This document shows positions 53,831 through 62,619 of a stretch of 64,000 nt of DNA, one piece after another; positions within the stretch are counted from its first letter, which is position 1, and each line of letters starts with the position of its first letter. This stretch comes from UBA7672 sp963784415 (GTDB lineage Bacteria; Pseudomonadota; Alphaproteobacteria; Caulobacterales; Hyphomonadaceae), in NCBI GenBank assembly GCA_963784415.1, contig CAWARK010000014.1, positions 1 to 64,000 of the forward strand, given 5' to 3'. Below the pieces are notes generated by a model. It worked only from the letters and a program-made list of their open reading frames with translations. It was not told the DNA's origin and ran no database searches. The position numbers and the translations under genes are program-made.

Positions 53831-54500
53831 ATGGCGGGCAAGCGTGGTGCGCGAAGCAAGGACGGCGACAATGTCGTCGCGATCCGCGGCCCCCACGCGG
53901 AGCGCACCGCAGCCATGCGCAAGCGCCTCATCGATGCGGCCATCGAATGCCTGACCAAGTCTGGCTATGGCGCCACAACGCTGCAGACGGTGACCGACGC
54001 TGCCGGCGCCAGTCGCGGCGCCATTCTGCACCATTTTCCCAGCAAGGTGGATCTGATGATCGCGGTCGCCGAGTACGCCGCCGAGAAACAGAACCGCCAC
54101 GTCGCCCGCACGCTCGTCAACACGGCAGCCCGGCATGGACCGCTATCTCGCTATCACCATGGCCACGTGGGACGCGATGCAGCGCCCGCCCGCCATCGCC
54201 CTCCTCGAAATCATGATGGGCTCGCGCAGCGACCCGGAACTCGGCGCACGTTTTCCGGCCGTGAACGAAGCGCTCGAGAAATACCAGCGCGAAGGCGTGT
54301 GGGAGCAGGCGCAAAGCATCGGCATCACCGACAAGGCGCAGGTCGAAGCGATGGCCTGGCTTCACAACGCCGCCATGCGCGGCCTCGCCATGGAGCTGAT
54401 GTTCTCCAAGGACGTCCGCCGCGCCAACTCCGCCATGAAGCTGCTCAAACGCTACAAGGGCTGGCTGACCGGCGAACTGGTCGTCAAGGCGTTCGACTAG
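53831..54500 (+). CDS. TetR/AcrR family regulator, frameshifted
   Basis: N-terminal helix-turn-helix ATTLQTVTDAAGASRGAILH HF (residues ~57-78) in a TetR-type DNA-binding domain starting MRKRLIDAAIECLTKSGYGA, then a ligand-binding domain that continues in another frame from about 54125 (RYLAITMATWDAMQRPPAIA, EIMMGSRSDPELG). One base indel near 54125 splits the gene. ATG 53831 with GGCAGG before it. It is convergent with the alpha/beta hydrolase. Confidence 0.82.
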
Positions 54501-54507
54501 GCGCGGA

Positions 54508-55575
54508 TTACGCCGGCAGCTTCGTCGCCCATGGCGTGAGAACGCTGACGAACTTTTGCGGATCAGACTGGTGCATCGCGTGAGCAGCCGTCGGCAGCGA
54601 CACGTATTCGAAAGGCTGGCCCGCGCCTTCCACCAGCGCCTTCACGTTCTGCGCCTGCAGGTCCGAAATCGCGCCGATCAACATGCCGGTCTTGGCGTTG
54701 ATCGTTCGGCCGTGATGCGTGAACAGGACGGGGACCTTTACCTTCTTCAGCATCCGCATGTGGTCGCAGCTTTGCGCGACGGTTCCTTCGTAGAAGGCGC
54801 GGCCCCATTCCGGATCGTACTCCTTGAGGTTCTGCGGAGGTTCGCCGCCCGGTCCGTTGGCGCCGGGGAACGGGATGCCACTCGCCGCAGCGCGCTTGAA
54901 CCCTGCCCAGTCGCCCACGCTCCACTGGTCGCCCAGATACCGGCTCATCTGGAAGAAGATCGGGCCGACGATCGATTGCCGGATGCTGTGGCCGATAGCC
55001 GGCGTCAGTTCGGAAGCGAACAGTGGCGGGTCTTCATAGTGCGAGCCGCGCACCATTCCGGGCGGCGCATACGCCGACAGCCAGGCGGACAGTACGCCGC
55101 CGGACGAACAGCCACTGGTGATCACCGGCCGCTTGATGACGAGGGTAATAAATCGAACGAGATCGTTCCCCATATTGTCGAGCGTGTAGCGACCGGGCGT
55201 CTGCGTGCTGCGGCCCTGGCCGCGCAGGTCAACTGCGAAGACCTGGAAGTCAGGGGCGAGCAATTTCATAGCGGCTTCAAAGCCCCACCAGGATTCCGTC
55301 TGGCCAGGGATGAGCAGCAATGCGGGTTTGTTCGACGATCCTGTGGTTGCGTAATTCATCACGACTTCGCCAAGGTCGACCTGATGCTCGTCAAAGCCAT
55401 GCTTCACGAAAATTGACTCCGGAGCAGCGGCCGCAGGCGGCGCAGGTTCGTCAGCGATGGCGGTTTCGGCCAACGCGGCCAGCAATGGCGCAGCGGCAAT
55501 CGCTTTCAGAACCGACCGGCGGCCGGTTCCCGCGTCATTGGAGAGGGTGTCGGTATCGTTTGCATCCTTGGACAT
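54508..55575 (-). CDS. Exported alpha/beta hydrolase
   Basis: Tat-like signal GRRSVLKAIAAAPLLAALAE ends at AIADE. Alpha/beta-hydrolase core: LLLIPGQTESWWGFEAAMKL (oxyanion), AVDLRGQGRST, nucleophile TSGCSSGGVLSAWLSA (Ser in GxSxG form GCSSG) and His in PTAAHAMHQSDP. 355 residues. In aromatic meta-cleavage pathways such enzymes hydrolyse C-C bonds, but those are cytoplasmic; export points to an ester substrate. Last gene of the operon. Confidence 0.85.
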   Translation of the reverse strand: MSKDANDTDTLSNDAGTGRRSVLKAIAAAPLLAALAETAIADEPAPPAAAAPESIFVKHGFDEHQVDLGEVVMNYATTGSSNKPALLLIPGQTESWWGFEAAMKLLAPDFQVFAVDLRGQGRSTQTPGRYTLDNMGNDLVRFITLVIKRPVITSGCSSGGVLSAWLSAYAPPGMVRGSHYEDPPLFASELTPAIGHSIRQSIVGPIFFQMSRYLGDQWSVGDWAGFKRAAASGIPFPGANGPGGEPPQNLKEYDPEWGRAFYEGTVAQSCDHMRMLKKVKVPVLFTHHGRTINAKTGMLIGAISDLQAQNVKALVEGAGQPFEYVSLPTAAHAMHQSDPQKFVSVLTPWATKLPA

Positions 55576-55658
55576 GGATTCCTCCGGGGCTTGCTGTTCT
55601 TTGCTTCCGCTTGCTGAGGCCCGATCAACGTGCGGTGGGTGTGACTTGAGCGAAGCGA

Positions 55659-56783
55659 TCAGCTCCGCGCGAATTTCGGGAACAGGCGCTCCGCATTACC
55701 GCGCATGATGGTCTGTATCTCAGGTTCGGACAGTCCGTTCTGCGTGGTCAGTTGTATCAGCGCGCGGGCAACGCCCATCTCCGGCGTGAACGGCCAGTCG
55801 CTGCCGAACAGAATCTGAGTCAGCGGCGCGATGTTCCGCAGCGCCGATAGCGCGGTTGGATGCGCCGACAGCGCGAGGTCGTAGTGCAGCTTCGCAAGCG
55901 TCTCGAAAACTTCCTGCTCGGACGACGGTCGGTGTTCGATGAACGGGACATTCGCGAATGCTGCGATGCGGGACACGAGCGCCGGCAGCGCCGCGCCGCC
56001 GTGCGGGATGATGAACTTGATACCCGGATTGATCTGGATGGTGCGGTTGTAAAGCATGTCGACAATCGTCCGCGTCGTATCAAGCGGGAATTCGAGCAAC
56101 GGCGCAGGCCGGGTGGGCGACAGGACATCAAGACAAGCAGGGCTGGTTGGATGCAGGAAGACGACAGCCTTGCGGCGGTTCAGTTCACTGAACACGGGTG
56201 CGAAGCGGGGCGAGCCGAGGTATTCGCCGTTGATGTTGGTCTCGAGAATGACGCCGTCGACCTGCAGCGTGTCGAAAGCGTAGGTGATCTCGCGTAGGGC
56301 CGCGTCGATGTCGGGCAGGGGCAGGGTCGCGAAGAAGCCGAAGCGATCGGGGTGCTGAACGGTGAGGGCGTGGCCAGCGAGGTTCACCTGCCGGGCAAGG
56401 TCCGGCTTTTCCTGCACGGGCAGGAAGTGCGTTGAAGGCGAGGACAACGAGATGATCGCGGTCTCGATTTCCAGCTTGTCCATGGTGGTGAGTGCGAGCG
56501 CGGTGTTCCACGCCGGGATCGGCATGCCGCCATCCAGCCTGGTGAGGCCGTGCTTCGCGAGCGCGTTGGCATAGACCTCAGGCAGGAAGTGAGCATGAAC
56601 ATCGATGCGCCCGCAGGCGCAGACCGGAGAATTTTTCATTTTCTTGTCCTCGGCCGTGTTGGGTGGAGTCAGGGGATCGGCATCCGTGGTTGCGCACGCG
56701 GTCATCGAAGCGAGGAGAGGGGCTGCCATCATGGCTTTCAGAATGGCGCGGCGCAGGGCGCCATCGGCTGTGTTCTCAGTCAT
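55659..56783 (-). CDS. Amidohydrolase_2 family (ACMSD/LigW-like) lipoprotein
   Basis: The ATG at 56783 (GGGAGGG 7 bases upstream) gives a lipobox leader MAAPLLASMTACATT, so a lipid-anchored protein. The TIM-barrel metal-dependent fold shows IDVHAHFLPEVYAN (metal-binding HxH), VFLHPTSPACLDVL, FIIPHGGAALPAL and LFGSDWPF (catalytic Asp). The family decarboxylates or hydrolyses aromatic or semialdehyde acids. A lipoprotein version is unusual. It follows the FAD monooxygenase by 68 bases. Confidence 0.85.
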   Translation of the reverse strand: MTENTADGALRRAILKAMMAAPLLASMTACATTDADPLTPPNTAEDKKMKNSPVCACGRIDVHAHFLPEVYANALAKHGLTRLDGGMPIPAWNTALALTTMDKLEIETAIISLSSPSTHFLPVQEKPDLARQVNLAGHALTVQHPDRFGFFATLPLPDIDAALREITYAFDTLQVDGVILETNINGEYLGSPRFAPVFSELNRRKAVVFLHPTSPACLDVLSPTRPAPLLEFPLDTTRTIVDMLYNRTIQINPGIKFIIPHGGAALPALVSRIAAFANVPFIEHRPSSEQEVFETLAKLHYDLALSAHPTALSALRNIAPLTQILFGSDWPFTPEMGVARALIQLTTQNGLSEPEIQTIMRGNAERLFPKFARS

Positions 56784-56851
56784 GCTTCGTCCCTCCCACT
56801 CACCCATCATGCGGGTCTGCGCCCGCTCGTCAGTTCAGAGTCGTCACGCAA

Positions 56852-58333
56852 TCAAGGCGATTGCTCAGCCCACGCCTGCGCCAGCGCATCTGTCGAGCCC
56901 GCGCCGAACACGTAACGATCAGGGCGAACCAGAACTGCTTCTGAACTGTACTTGGTCAGCCAGCTTTCAAGCTGCTCGCGGAATGGCGCCAGCGCAGCGT
57001 CGTCCAGATCGGCAGACCTTACATTACCCCGCGATGATGCCGTCGCGCCTGATCTGGCAATGAGCCACGCCCCCTGACCCAGCGCATCGTCGAGCTTCAC
57101 GGAAGGATCCGCCCCGAGAACTTGCGCAAAATAATCGCCTGCGGCGGTCGCGCCCATGAGAATGCAACCGCCTGCCAGCGGCGGATTGGCGAGCGCGCCG
57201 CTCGGGCCCGGCTCGGCAGCGCGGGCGGCGATCATCTGTTCATCGCGTGCGCGGGCAGCAACGGGATCGGTGATGCAGACCGTGCGTCCCATCATCATCG
57301 CCATGCCGATGATTGAGCGGACAAGCGGCTCCCGTTCGGGTTGATAACTGTCCAGCAGCGTCTCGCTCGCGCCGCGCTTTATGGCGATCAATTTCCACGC
57401 AAGGTTTGCCGCATCACGAATGCCCGAGCACATGCCCTGTCCCGCGAACGGCGGCATGAGATGCGCGGCATCGCCAGCAACCATCAACGCGCCTTTGCGC
57501 CACGCCGTCGCGACCTTGGCGTTGAAGCGATAGACCGCCTTGCGCTCAATCGTGACCGCGCCCTCGACATTCCATGGCTTCAGGAGCTCAGCGACAAACG
57601 CATCATCCACAACCTGCTCGGGCGTTTCGCCGGGCTTGAGCATGAACTCCCAGCGATGGCGCCCCGATCCCATCAGAACGCATGTGGTTGGACGCGCCGG
57701 ATCGCAGATTTGCAGGTTCGCCTTGGGCAGACGTTCAGCGTCATGGACAAGAACGTCGATAACCAGCCAGGGTTCGTCGAACTGGAGATCGTCGAATTCA
57801 ATGCCTGCCGCCGTGCGGACTGGACTGCGCGCGCCATCGCATCCAACGACATAGCGGGAATGAATGGTCCGCTCGCCATCAGGCGTCTGCACTTTGCTGA
57901 TGACATCGCCATCCGCCCGCTCGCACGACAGCCACGTCCAGCCCGTCTTCAGCCCGAAGCCTTCTTGCCGGGCGGCCGCACGCCTTAGCGTCGCTTCGAT
58001 AGACGGCTGGTGGATCATGTTCGCGGCGGGCCACCCGCCGGGGCCAATCCGATCGTGGCCTTCAAAGCGCAGCAGAACTTCGCCAGTCGCTGTCAGGAAG
58101 TCATAGCGTGTGGCGCGCTGGGTGGTCGCCATGATTTCGTCGGCTACACCCAATTCCTGGAAGATGCGAACGATCTCGTGGTCGATGTGCGCGGCGCGCG
58201 GCGCGGGATAGATGTCGGCTTCCTTGTCGATCACGAGAGCGTTCACGCCGCCACGCGCCAGCAGCAAGCCCAGCGTAACGCCGGTCGGCCCACCGCCTAC
58301 AACCAGGACATCACACTGAACGGGCTCTGACAT
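56852..58333 (-). CDS. FAD-dependent aromatic monooxygenase (MhpA/PheA-like)
   Basis: Class A flavoprotein hydroxylase of 493 residues. FAD-binding GxGxxG in VLVVGGGPTGVTLGLLLARG (13-18), the second site GCDGARSPVRTAAG (DG motif), and GDAAHLMPPFAGQGMCSGIR (GD motif). The C-terminal thioredoxin-like region of the family (SGATASSRGNVRSADLDDAA) is present. It hydroxylates a phenolic substrate with NAD(P)H and O2. The start at 58333 lies 1 base from the FAH stop. Confidence 0.92.
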   Translation of the reverse strand: MSEPVQCDVLVVGGGPTGVTLGLLLARGGVNALVIDKEADIYPAPRAAHIDHEIVRIFQELGVADEIMATTQRATRYDFLTATGEVLLRFEGHDRIGPGGWPAANMIHQPSIEATLRRAAARQEGFGLKTGWTWLSCERADGDVISKVQTPDGERTIHSRYVVGCDGARSPVRTAAGIEFDDLQFDEPWLVIDVLVHDAERLPKANLQICDPARPTTCVLMGSGRHRWEFMLKPGETPEQVVDDAFVAELLKPWNVEGAVTIERKAVYRFNAKVATAWRKGALMVAGDAAHLMPPFAGQGMCSGIRDAANLAWKLIAIKRGASETLLDSYQPEREPLVRSIIGMAMMMGRTVCITDPVAARARDEQMIAARAAEPGPSGALANPPLAGGCILMGATAAGDYFAQVLGADPSVKLDDALGQGAWLIARSGATASSRGNVRSADLDDAALAPFREQLESWLTKYSSEAVLVRPDRYVFGAGSTDALAQAWAEQSP

Positions 58334-58334
58334 C

Positions 58335-59174
58335 TTATGCGCCTGCGGCGATGGTTCCCTCGATGGCGCCGAGGCCATCGATCTCGCAGCGCACGACATG
58401 GCCCGCTTTCAGGAACTGCCGCGGCTCCATCGCAGCGCCGATGCCGCCGGGCGTACCCGTGAAGATCAGGTCGCCCGGCTCCAGTGTCATGGCCTGCGAC
58501 AGATGTTCGATCTGTTCCCAGATATTGAAGACAAGGTGCTTCGTGTTCGAGTCCTGCCGCTTCTCGCCATTCACAAAACAGCGCAGCGCGAGATCATGCG
58601 GATCGCTCACTTCGTCGACGGTGGTGATCCACGGTCCGATCGGTGCGTGAGTGTCGAACGATTTGCCAAGGCTCCACTGCGGCGTGCGGTGCTGCCAGAA
58701 GCGCTCGGTGACGTCGTTGCCGACGCAGTATCCAAAGATGTGAGCGGCGGCGTCAGCCTTGGCGATGTTGCGTCCGCCCCTGCCGACGACGGCGACCAGT
58801 TCGATTTCGTAGTCGACGAACGGGCCGTTCTTCGCAATCTCGATGGGGTCGAACGGGCCGTTCACGGATGTAACCGCCTTGGTGAACCAGACCTGGTTCG
58901 CCGGCGTCTCCATCTTGCTCTCGGCAATGTGGTCCGCGTAGTTGAGCCCGATCGCGAAGATCTTGCCCGGACGCTTCACGGGCGCGAGCAGGCGCACGGA
59001 CGATAGCGGATATGTCTCACCCTTCGCCGCCGATTGTTCGACGACGGATTTCATCTCGTCCCAGCGCGCGATCAGGTCGATCATCGACCCCGTGAAGGAC
59101 GTCGCCGAAATCGTCTCGCCGGATACAACGCCGATGCGCGGACCTGCGCCGCTGTCGAAAGCCGCCAGCTTCAT
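58335..59174 (-). CDS. Fumarylacetoacetate hydrolase (FAH) family protein
   Basis: KIFAIGLNYADHIAESKMET, DYEIELVAVVGRGGRNIAKA (metal Glu residues), GNDVTERFWQHRTPQWSLGK and LEPGDLIFTGTPGGIGAAME are the family signatures. 279 residues. In meta-cleavage pathways the family hydrolyses or decarboxylates ring-cleavage products. ATGA overlap with the dioxygenase stop (59171-59174). Confidence 0.93.
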   Translation of the reverse strand: MKLAAFDSGAGPRIGVVSGETISATSFTGSMIDLIARWDEMKSVVEQSAAKGETYPLSSVRLLAPVKRPGKIFAIGLNYADHIAESKMETPANQVWFTKAVTSVNGPFDPIEIAKNGPFVDYEIELVAVVGRGGRNIAKADAAAHIFGYCVGNDVTERFWQHRTPQWSLGKSFDTHAPIGPWITTVDEVSDPHDLALRCFVNGEKRQDSNTKHLVFNIWEQIEHLSQAMTLEPGDLIFTGTPGGIGAAMEPRQFLKAGHVVRCEIDGLGAIEGTIAAGA

Positions 59175-60106
59175 GGCTTCGCTCCCGGCGACATTGGATG
59201 GTACGGGCCCCACTGCACGTTGAGCAGGTCCTGGATCGTGGCCTTGCGCGAACCGTCCGCGGCATTGAAGAGATCACCGTCAGTCCAGTGCTCGAGTTCG
59301 TGGCCCCACGGATCCTTCCAGTAGTCGAAAATCTGGCTGCCGAGCACGTGACGGCCAACGCCCCACGCGGGCGTCCGGTTGGCGCGTTTGAGATGTGTGT
59401 GGCCGCACATCAGGTCGTCGAAGTCCGCCACTTCGAACGCGGCGTGATTGAAGCGCGCCCCATTCGGCACCTGCAGCAGGAAGAGCGTGTGGTGATCTGT
59501 CGGCGTGTCGCCGCGATCGCAGCGCATGAACGCGCCGATCGAAAAGTCTGGCCCCAGCTCAATCTCGTCTGACGTGATGAAGCCGAACCGCGACTTGTAC
59601 CAAGCTTCGGACTCCCGGAAGTTGTTCACCTCCAGCACGGCATGGCCCAGCCGCACGACGTGCGCAGGGCCCTCCGCGACACGCAGTTCGGCGCGCAAGC
59701 GTGGCTTGCCATGCGCATTATTGTGCGGCGCGTCTGCGCGAACCGCGATGGGCGCACTCGGCGTTTGCCCCGCAACCACTTCGACCGCATGGCCGTTGGG
59801 ATCGGTCAGTCTGGCGACGAACCCACCCCCGGGCGCATCCAGCGGCTCAACCGCAATTCCTTCCGCCGCAGCCAGTTTTTCAAGGTCAGCCACGCTTTCG
59901 GCGCGGAAACCAATGCCCCTGAACCCGGCCTCGCCCTGCGTAGTCGCGTGCACAAACGGCTGCGGGCCAGCGCCCCGCGCGTAGAGCGCGCCGTCGGAAT
60001 GCATAAATGGCGTCAGGCCGAACTCGATGAGGAACGCCTTCATCGCGTCCAGGTCGGGCGCGGCAAAGCGCACATGAGCGATATCCTCGATCTTGATGAG
60101 ACTCAT
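59171..60106 (-). CDS. Extradiol dioxygenase-like VOC protein (catechol 2,3-dioxygenase type)
   Basis: Two VOC units in 311 residues. First: HVRFAAPDLDAMKAFLIEFG ... DPNGHAVEVVAG. Second: LGHAVLEVNNFRESEAWYKS, HHTLFLLQVPNGARFNHAAF, EVADFDDLMCGHTHLKRANR and WGHELEHWTDGD. His ligands at HAVLEV, His at NHAAF and Glu in HELEHW fit the Fe(II) 2-His-1-carboxylate site of type I extradiol enzymes. It cleaves a catechol produced by the monooxygenase. ATGA overlap with tetR upstream. Confidence 0.88.
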   Translation of the reverse strand: MSLIKIEDIAHVRFAAPDLDAMKAFLIEFGLTPFMHSDGALYARGAGPQPFVHATTQGEAGFRGIGFRAESVADLEKLAAAEGIAVEPLDAPGGGFVARLTDPNGHAVEVVAGQTPSAPIAVRADAPHNNAHGKPRLRAELRVAEGPAHVVRLGHAVLEVNNFRESEAWYKSRFGFITSDEIELGPDFSIGAFMRCDRGDTPTDHHTLFLLQVPNGARFNHAAFEVADFDDLMCGHTHLKRANRTPAWGVGRHVLGSQIFDYWKDPWGHELEHWTDGDLFNAADGSRKATIQDLLNVQWGPYHPMSPGAKP

Positions 60107-60771
60107 GGTTTCTTCCGCTTTGCTGAACGAGACGAGGGAGGCGGCGGCGGCGCGAGCAGCGGTAGCTCAGTACGGGAAAGGCGCCGGGCTTCTGCGACGC
60201 TGACACCGCCTGCGCGCAGGAAGAGCTCAGCTGTCGCGCTTCCAGCCTCGCGCCACGCCTGATCGCCGCGGACCACGGCGTTCATCGCCGCCATCGTCGC
60301 GCCCGCAAGCATGGTGACCAGCACCGGAACCTTTACGGGTTCCGACTTGAACCGGCCTGTCGCCATCGCCTGCTGGATGTCTCGCGCGGGCGGCTCCGAC
60401 ATCATGCCGCGCAACGCGGTATGGCTGAGCGAAAATCGCACGAGGAAACGTCCCCAGTCATGTTCCTCGTGAGCGCGCCGCAGGAACAGGCGAAGACCCG
60501 TCGCAATCCGCTCCGCAGGATCCGCGACATCGCGCATCGTCGCTTCTGTACGCACGATCATCTCGTGCGACAGCGCGGTGGCGACCTCGCCGAACAGGTT
60601 TTCCGGATCCTTGATGTTGTTGTAGATCGTGCCGCGCGCGATGCCTGCGGCCCCTGCGAGGTCGCTGACGTTTACGTCGCCATCGCCATTCTCGGCGAAA
60701 AGGCGCACGGCTGCTTGGTAGATTCTTGTTCGCGCCGTGGGTCGCGCACCGGAGATTGCCTCGATCATCAT
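60103..60771 (-). CDS. TetR family regulator of the aromatic operon
   Basis: ATG 60771 (MMIEAISGARPTARTRIYQA), giving 222 residues. Helix-turn-helix VSDLAGAAGIARGTIYNNIK. The C-terminus is proline-rich and basic. It is the first gene of the operon, overlapping the dioxygenase (ATGA 60103-60106), and sits 12 bases after the palindrome at 60783-60800, so it probably represses itself and the operon until an aromatic effector binds. Confidence 0.9.
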   Translation of the reverse strand: MMIEAISGARPTARTRIYQAAVRLFAENGDGDVNVSDLAGAAGIARGTIYNNIKDPENLFGEVATALSHEMIVRTEATMRDVADPAERIATGLRLFLRRAHEEHDWGRFLVRFSLSHTALRGMMSEPPARDIQQAMATGRFKSEPVKVPVLVTMLAGATMAAMNAVVRGDQAWREAGSATAELFLRAGGVSVAEARRLSRTELPLLAPPPPPSSRSAKRKKP

Positions 60772-60782
60772 GTTGTGCAAGG

Positions 60783-60800
60783 TTGAACACGTGTGTTCAA
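60783..60800. promoter_or_regulatory. Probable TetR operator
   Basis: Palindrome TTGAACAC-GT-GTGTTCAA: 8-base perfect arms around a 2-base centre, 12 bases before the tetR start and 81 bases before the divergent gene, a position suited to block both promoters. Confidence 0.75.
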
Positions 60801-60880
60801 TTGTCAATCTTGCGCTGCAGCGCGAGCCAGGCGGTTGAAATGCTTGGCGTGAGCAGCAAACACCAACTGGAGGAAATCAC

Positions 60881-61177
60881 ATGGCAGTCGATGGCGTCTG
60901 GAACATAACGGTCAACTCGCCGATGGGTGCGCAGAAAAGCACGGTCACGCTCGCGGCCAACGGCGACACGCTCACCGGAACCGGTTCTGGCCCCGATGGC
61001 GTCAAGGACATCACGGACGGCAAGGTGAGCGGCAACGCTGTCTCGTGGAAGGTGACTGTCACAAGCCCGTTTACGATGACGCTTGAGTTCTCCGGCGCCG
61101 TGGCCGGCGACAGCATCAACGGCAGCGTAAAGGCCGGGACGTTCGGATCGTTTCCGTTCTCGGGTAGTCGCGGCTAG
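60881..61177 (+). CDS. Small beta-rich protein of unknown function, divergent from tetR
   Basis: GGAGG at 60870-60874 precedes the ATG. 98 residues with alternating strands (DGVWNITVNSPMGAQKSTVT, LAANGDTLTGTGSGPDGVKD, GNAVSWKVTVTSPFTMTLEF, SGAVAGDSINGSVKAGTFGS). This 'GxWxxxVxSPxGxxxxTxxL' pattern is seen in small lipocalin-like proteins near aromatic and lipid genes. No signal peptide. Shares the operator region with tetR. Confidence 0.7.
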   Translation: MAVDGVWNITVNSPMGAQKSTVTLAANGDTLTGTGSGPDGVKDITDGKVSGNAVSWKVTVTSPFTMTLEFSGAVAGDSINGSVKAGTFGSFPFSGSRG

Positions 61178-61257
61178 CGCAGCTCCCATGCCGGACGGCT
61201 GGCGAGCGCATCGCCACCCGTAGCATCACGTACAATCACGATTTCATTGAATGAAAT

Positions 61258-61334
61258 TGGCGCGCCCGAAGAGATTCGAACTCCTGACCCCCAGATTCGT
61301 AGTCTGGTGCTCTATCCAGCTGAGCTACGGGCGC
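61258..61334 (-). tRNA. tRNA-Arg (anticodon ACG)
   Basis: Cloverleaf on the minus strand: acceptor GCGCCCG/CGGGCGC, D-arm AGCTCAGCTGGATAGAGC, anticodon stem CCAGA/TCTGG with loop CTACGAA (anticodon ACG, read as ICG), T-arm GAGTTCGAATCTC and encoded CCA. 77 bases. ACG is decoded after A34-to-I editing by TadA. Confidence 0.95.
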
Positions 61335-61545
61335 GGCCTGTCGATGGAGGGCGGGTTGTATAGTCGGGCCGGGCGGGGCGCAAGAGGGATTGGAACGGGC
61401 CGGAATCTAGCGATTTTTGCAGGAAATGAAGGAGTTTAGCGGCCCGCCAACTCGTCGCTGATCTTCTTCAAGTTCTCGGGGGGTTGAGGCCGGCGCCGAT
61501 CGCCATCGGATTCTGGGCCAGCGCTGTCACACGAATGTTTGAAGG

Positions 61546-62583
61546 CTACTCGCCGTCTGACACGTCAACGCCGGCAAAGATCGGCAGCTCGACCGGTTGC
61601 GGCCGCCCCAGGCGCTCGAGTTCCCGCGCCCCGGCAAGAATGGCGGGCAGGGCGTAATTGCCTTCGTGGCACGCATACTCGTAGACCGGCTTGGACGAGA
61701 CGCGCAGCGACATCTCTCCGCCCCACGGCTCGGTGTAGAGCGTCGGGTCCTCGACGCGGAACTCGTAATAGAGCTCGTCGTCCGACCAGCGCGTGTAGCG
61801 CTCGACCACACGGCCCGTGGGGGAAATGTACGAGCGTTGGTGCGGGTGCGAGTTGATGGTCTCGACGACCAGCGTGTTGCCTTCATACCAGCCGATGCTG
61901 TCACCGCCCCATTTCGGAATCGCGGTCGGCCCGTGCTTGGCGCCGATCGGGATCACGCGCACGTCGTGGATCATCTCGGTGAGGATCATCACGGCGCCCG
62001 GCGTCTGCACGATCTGGTACGTGTTGTTGTACATCCCGTTGTTCATCACGGGGCCAGCCCCGCCGGTGAAGCTCATGATGCAGCGTTCCGACAGCGGCCG
62101 GATCTCGAAATCATCGAACGTGTTTGACCGGGTGTTGGCGCGCAGGCCGGCGTCGGTATAGGGGATGCGCCCGTCATTGGGATAAGTGATCCAGGACGAG
62201 CGGTATTCACCCTTCACCTTGGCATAGCTCTCGCCGGGGTCCATCCAGAACCGATTGTAGGCGCGCGAGGCGTTGCCATCGGACAGCAGCTTCTTGGAGG
62301 AAGCCTCGTCCACTTTCGACGCACCGGCCTCTTCGCGCTGGGCGCCGGAATAGACGTTGTGGCGCGTCAGCTTCTCGGCGTCTGCCTCGCTCAGTACGAG
62401 CGTCCCGGCGCCCGCCGGGCGCTGCATCGCAGTGAGCGATGTGTTGCTCCAGAAACCACCAAGGTCCGGCGCGCCCCAGCTGGTGTGTGGCGTTTCAGCA
62501 GGCGCTGCCGCCTGCGCGTAACAGGCTGGCGACAGGACGCAGGCTCCAGCGACAACCATCGCCAACATCACACTGGTCCGCAT
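61546..62583 (-). CDS. Secreted protein of unknown function with 'PDLGGFW' motif
   Basis: Signal peptide MRTSVMLAMVVAGACVLSPA ending CYAQA. 345 residues; begins WGAPDLGGFWSNTSLTAMQR and contains RRFWMDPGE-like AYNRFWMDPGESYAKVKGEY, FDDFEIRPLSERCIMSFTGG, GGAGPVMNNGMYNNTYQIVQ, LVVETINSHPHQRSYISPTG and YTRWSDDELYYEFRVEDPTL. The 'P-D-L-x-G-x-W' opening and 'E-R-C' are widespread in secreted proteins of Sphingomonadales, Caulobacterales and Acidobacteriota without known activity. 36 bases ahead of the copper-monooxygenase gene, same strand. Confidence 0.72.
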   Translation of the reverse strand: MRTSVMLAMVVAGACVLSPACYAQAAAPAETPHTSWGAPDLGGFWSNTSLTAMQRPAGAGTLVLSEADAEKLTRHNVYSGAQREEAGASKVDEASSKKLLSDGNASRAYNRFWMDPGESYAKVKGEYRSSWITYPNDGRIPYTDAGLRANTRSNTFDDFEIRPLSERCIMSFTGGAGPVMNNGMYNNTYQIVQTPGAVMILTEMIHDVRVIPIGAKHGPTAIPKWGGDSIGWYEGNTLVVETINSHPHQRSYISPTGRVVERYTRWSDDELYYEFRVEDPTLYTEPWGGEMSLRVSSKPVYEYACHEGNYALPAILAGARELERLGRPQPVELPIFAGVDVSDGE

Positions 62584-62619
62584 GCGCCTCTCCCTCGATC
62601 CTGATGAACCGCTTCCGAC

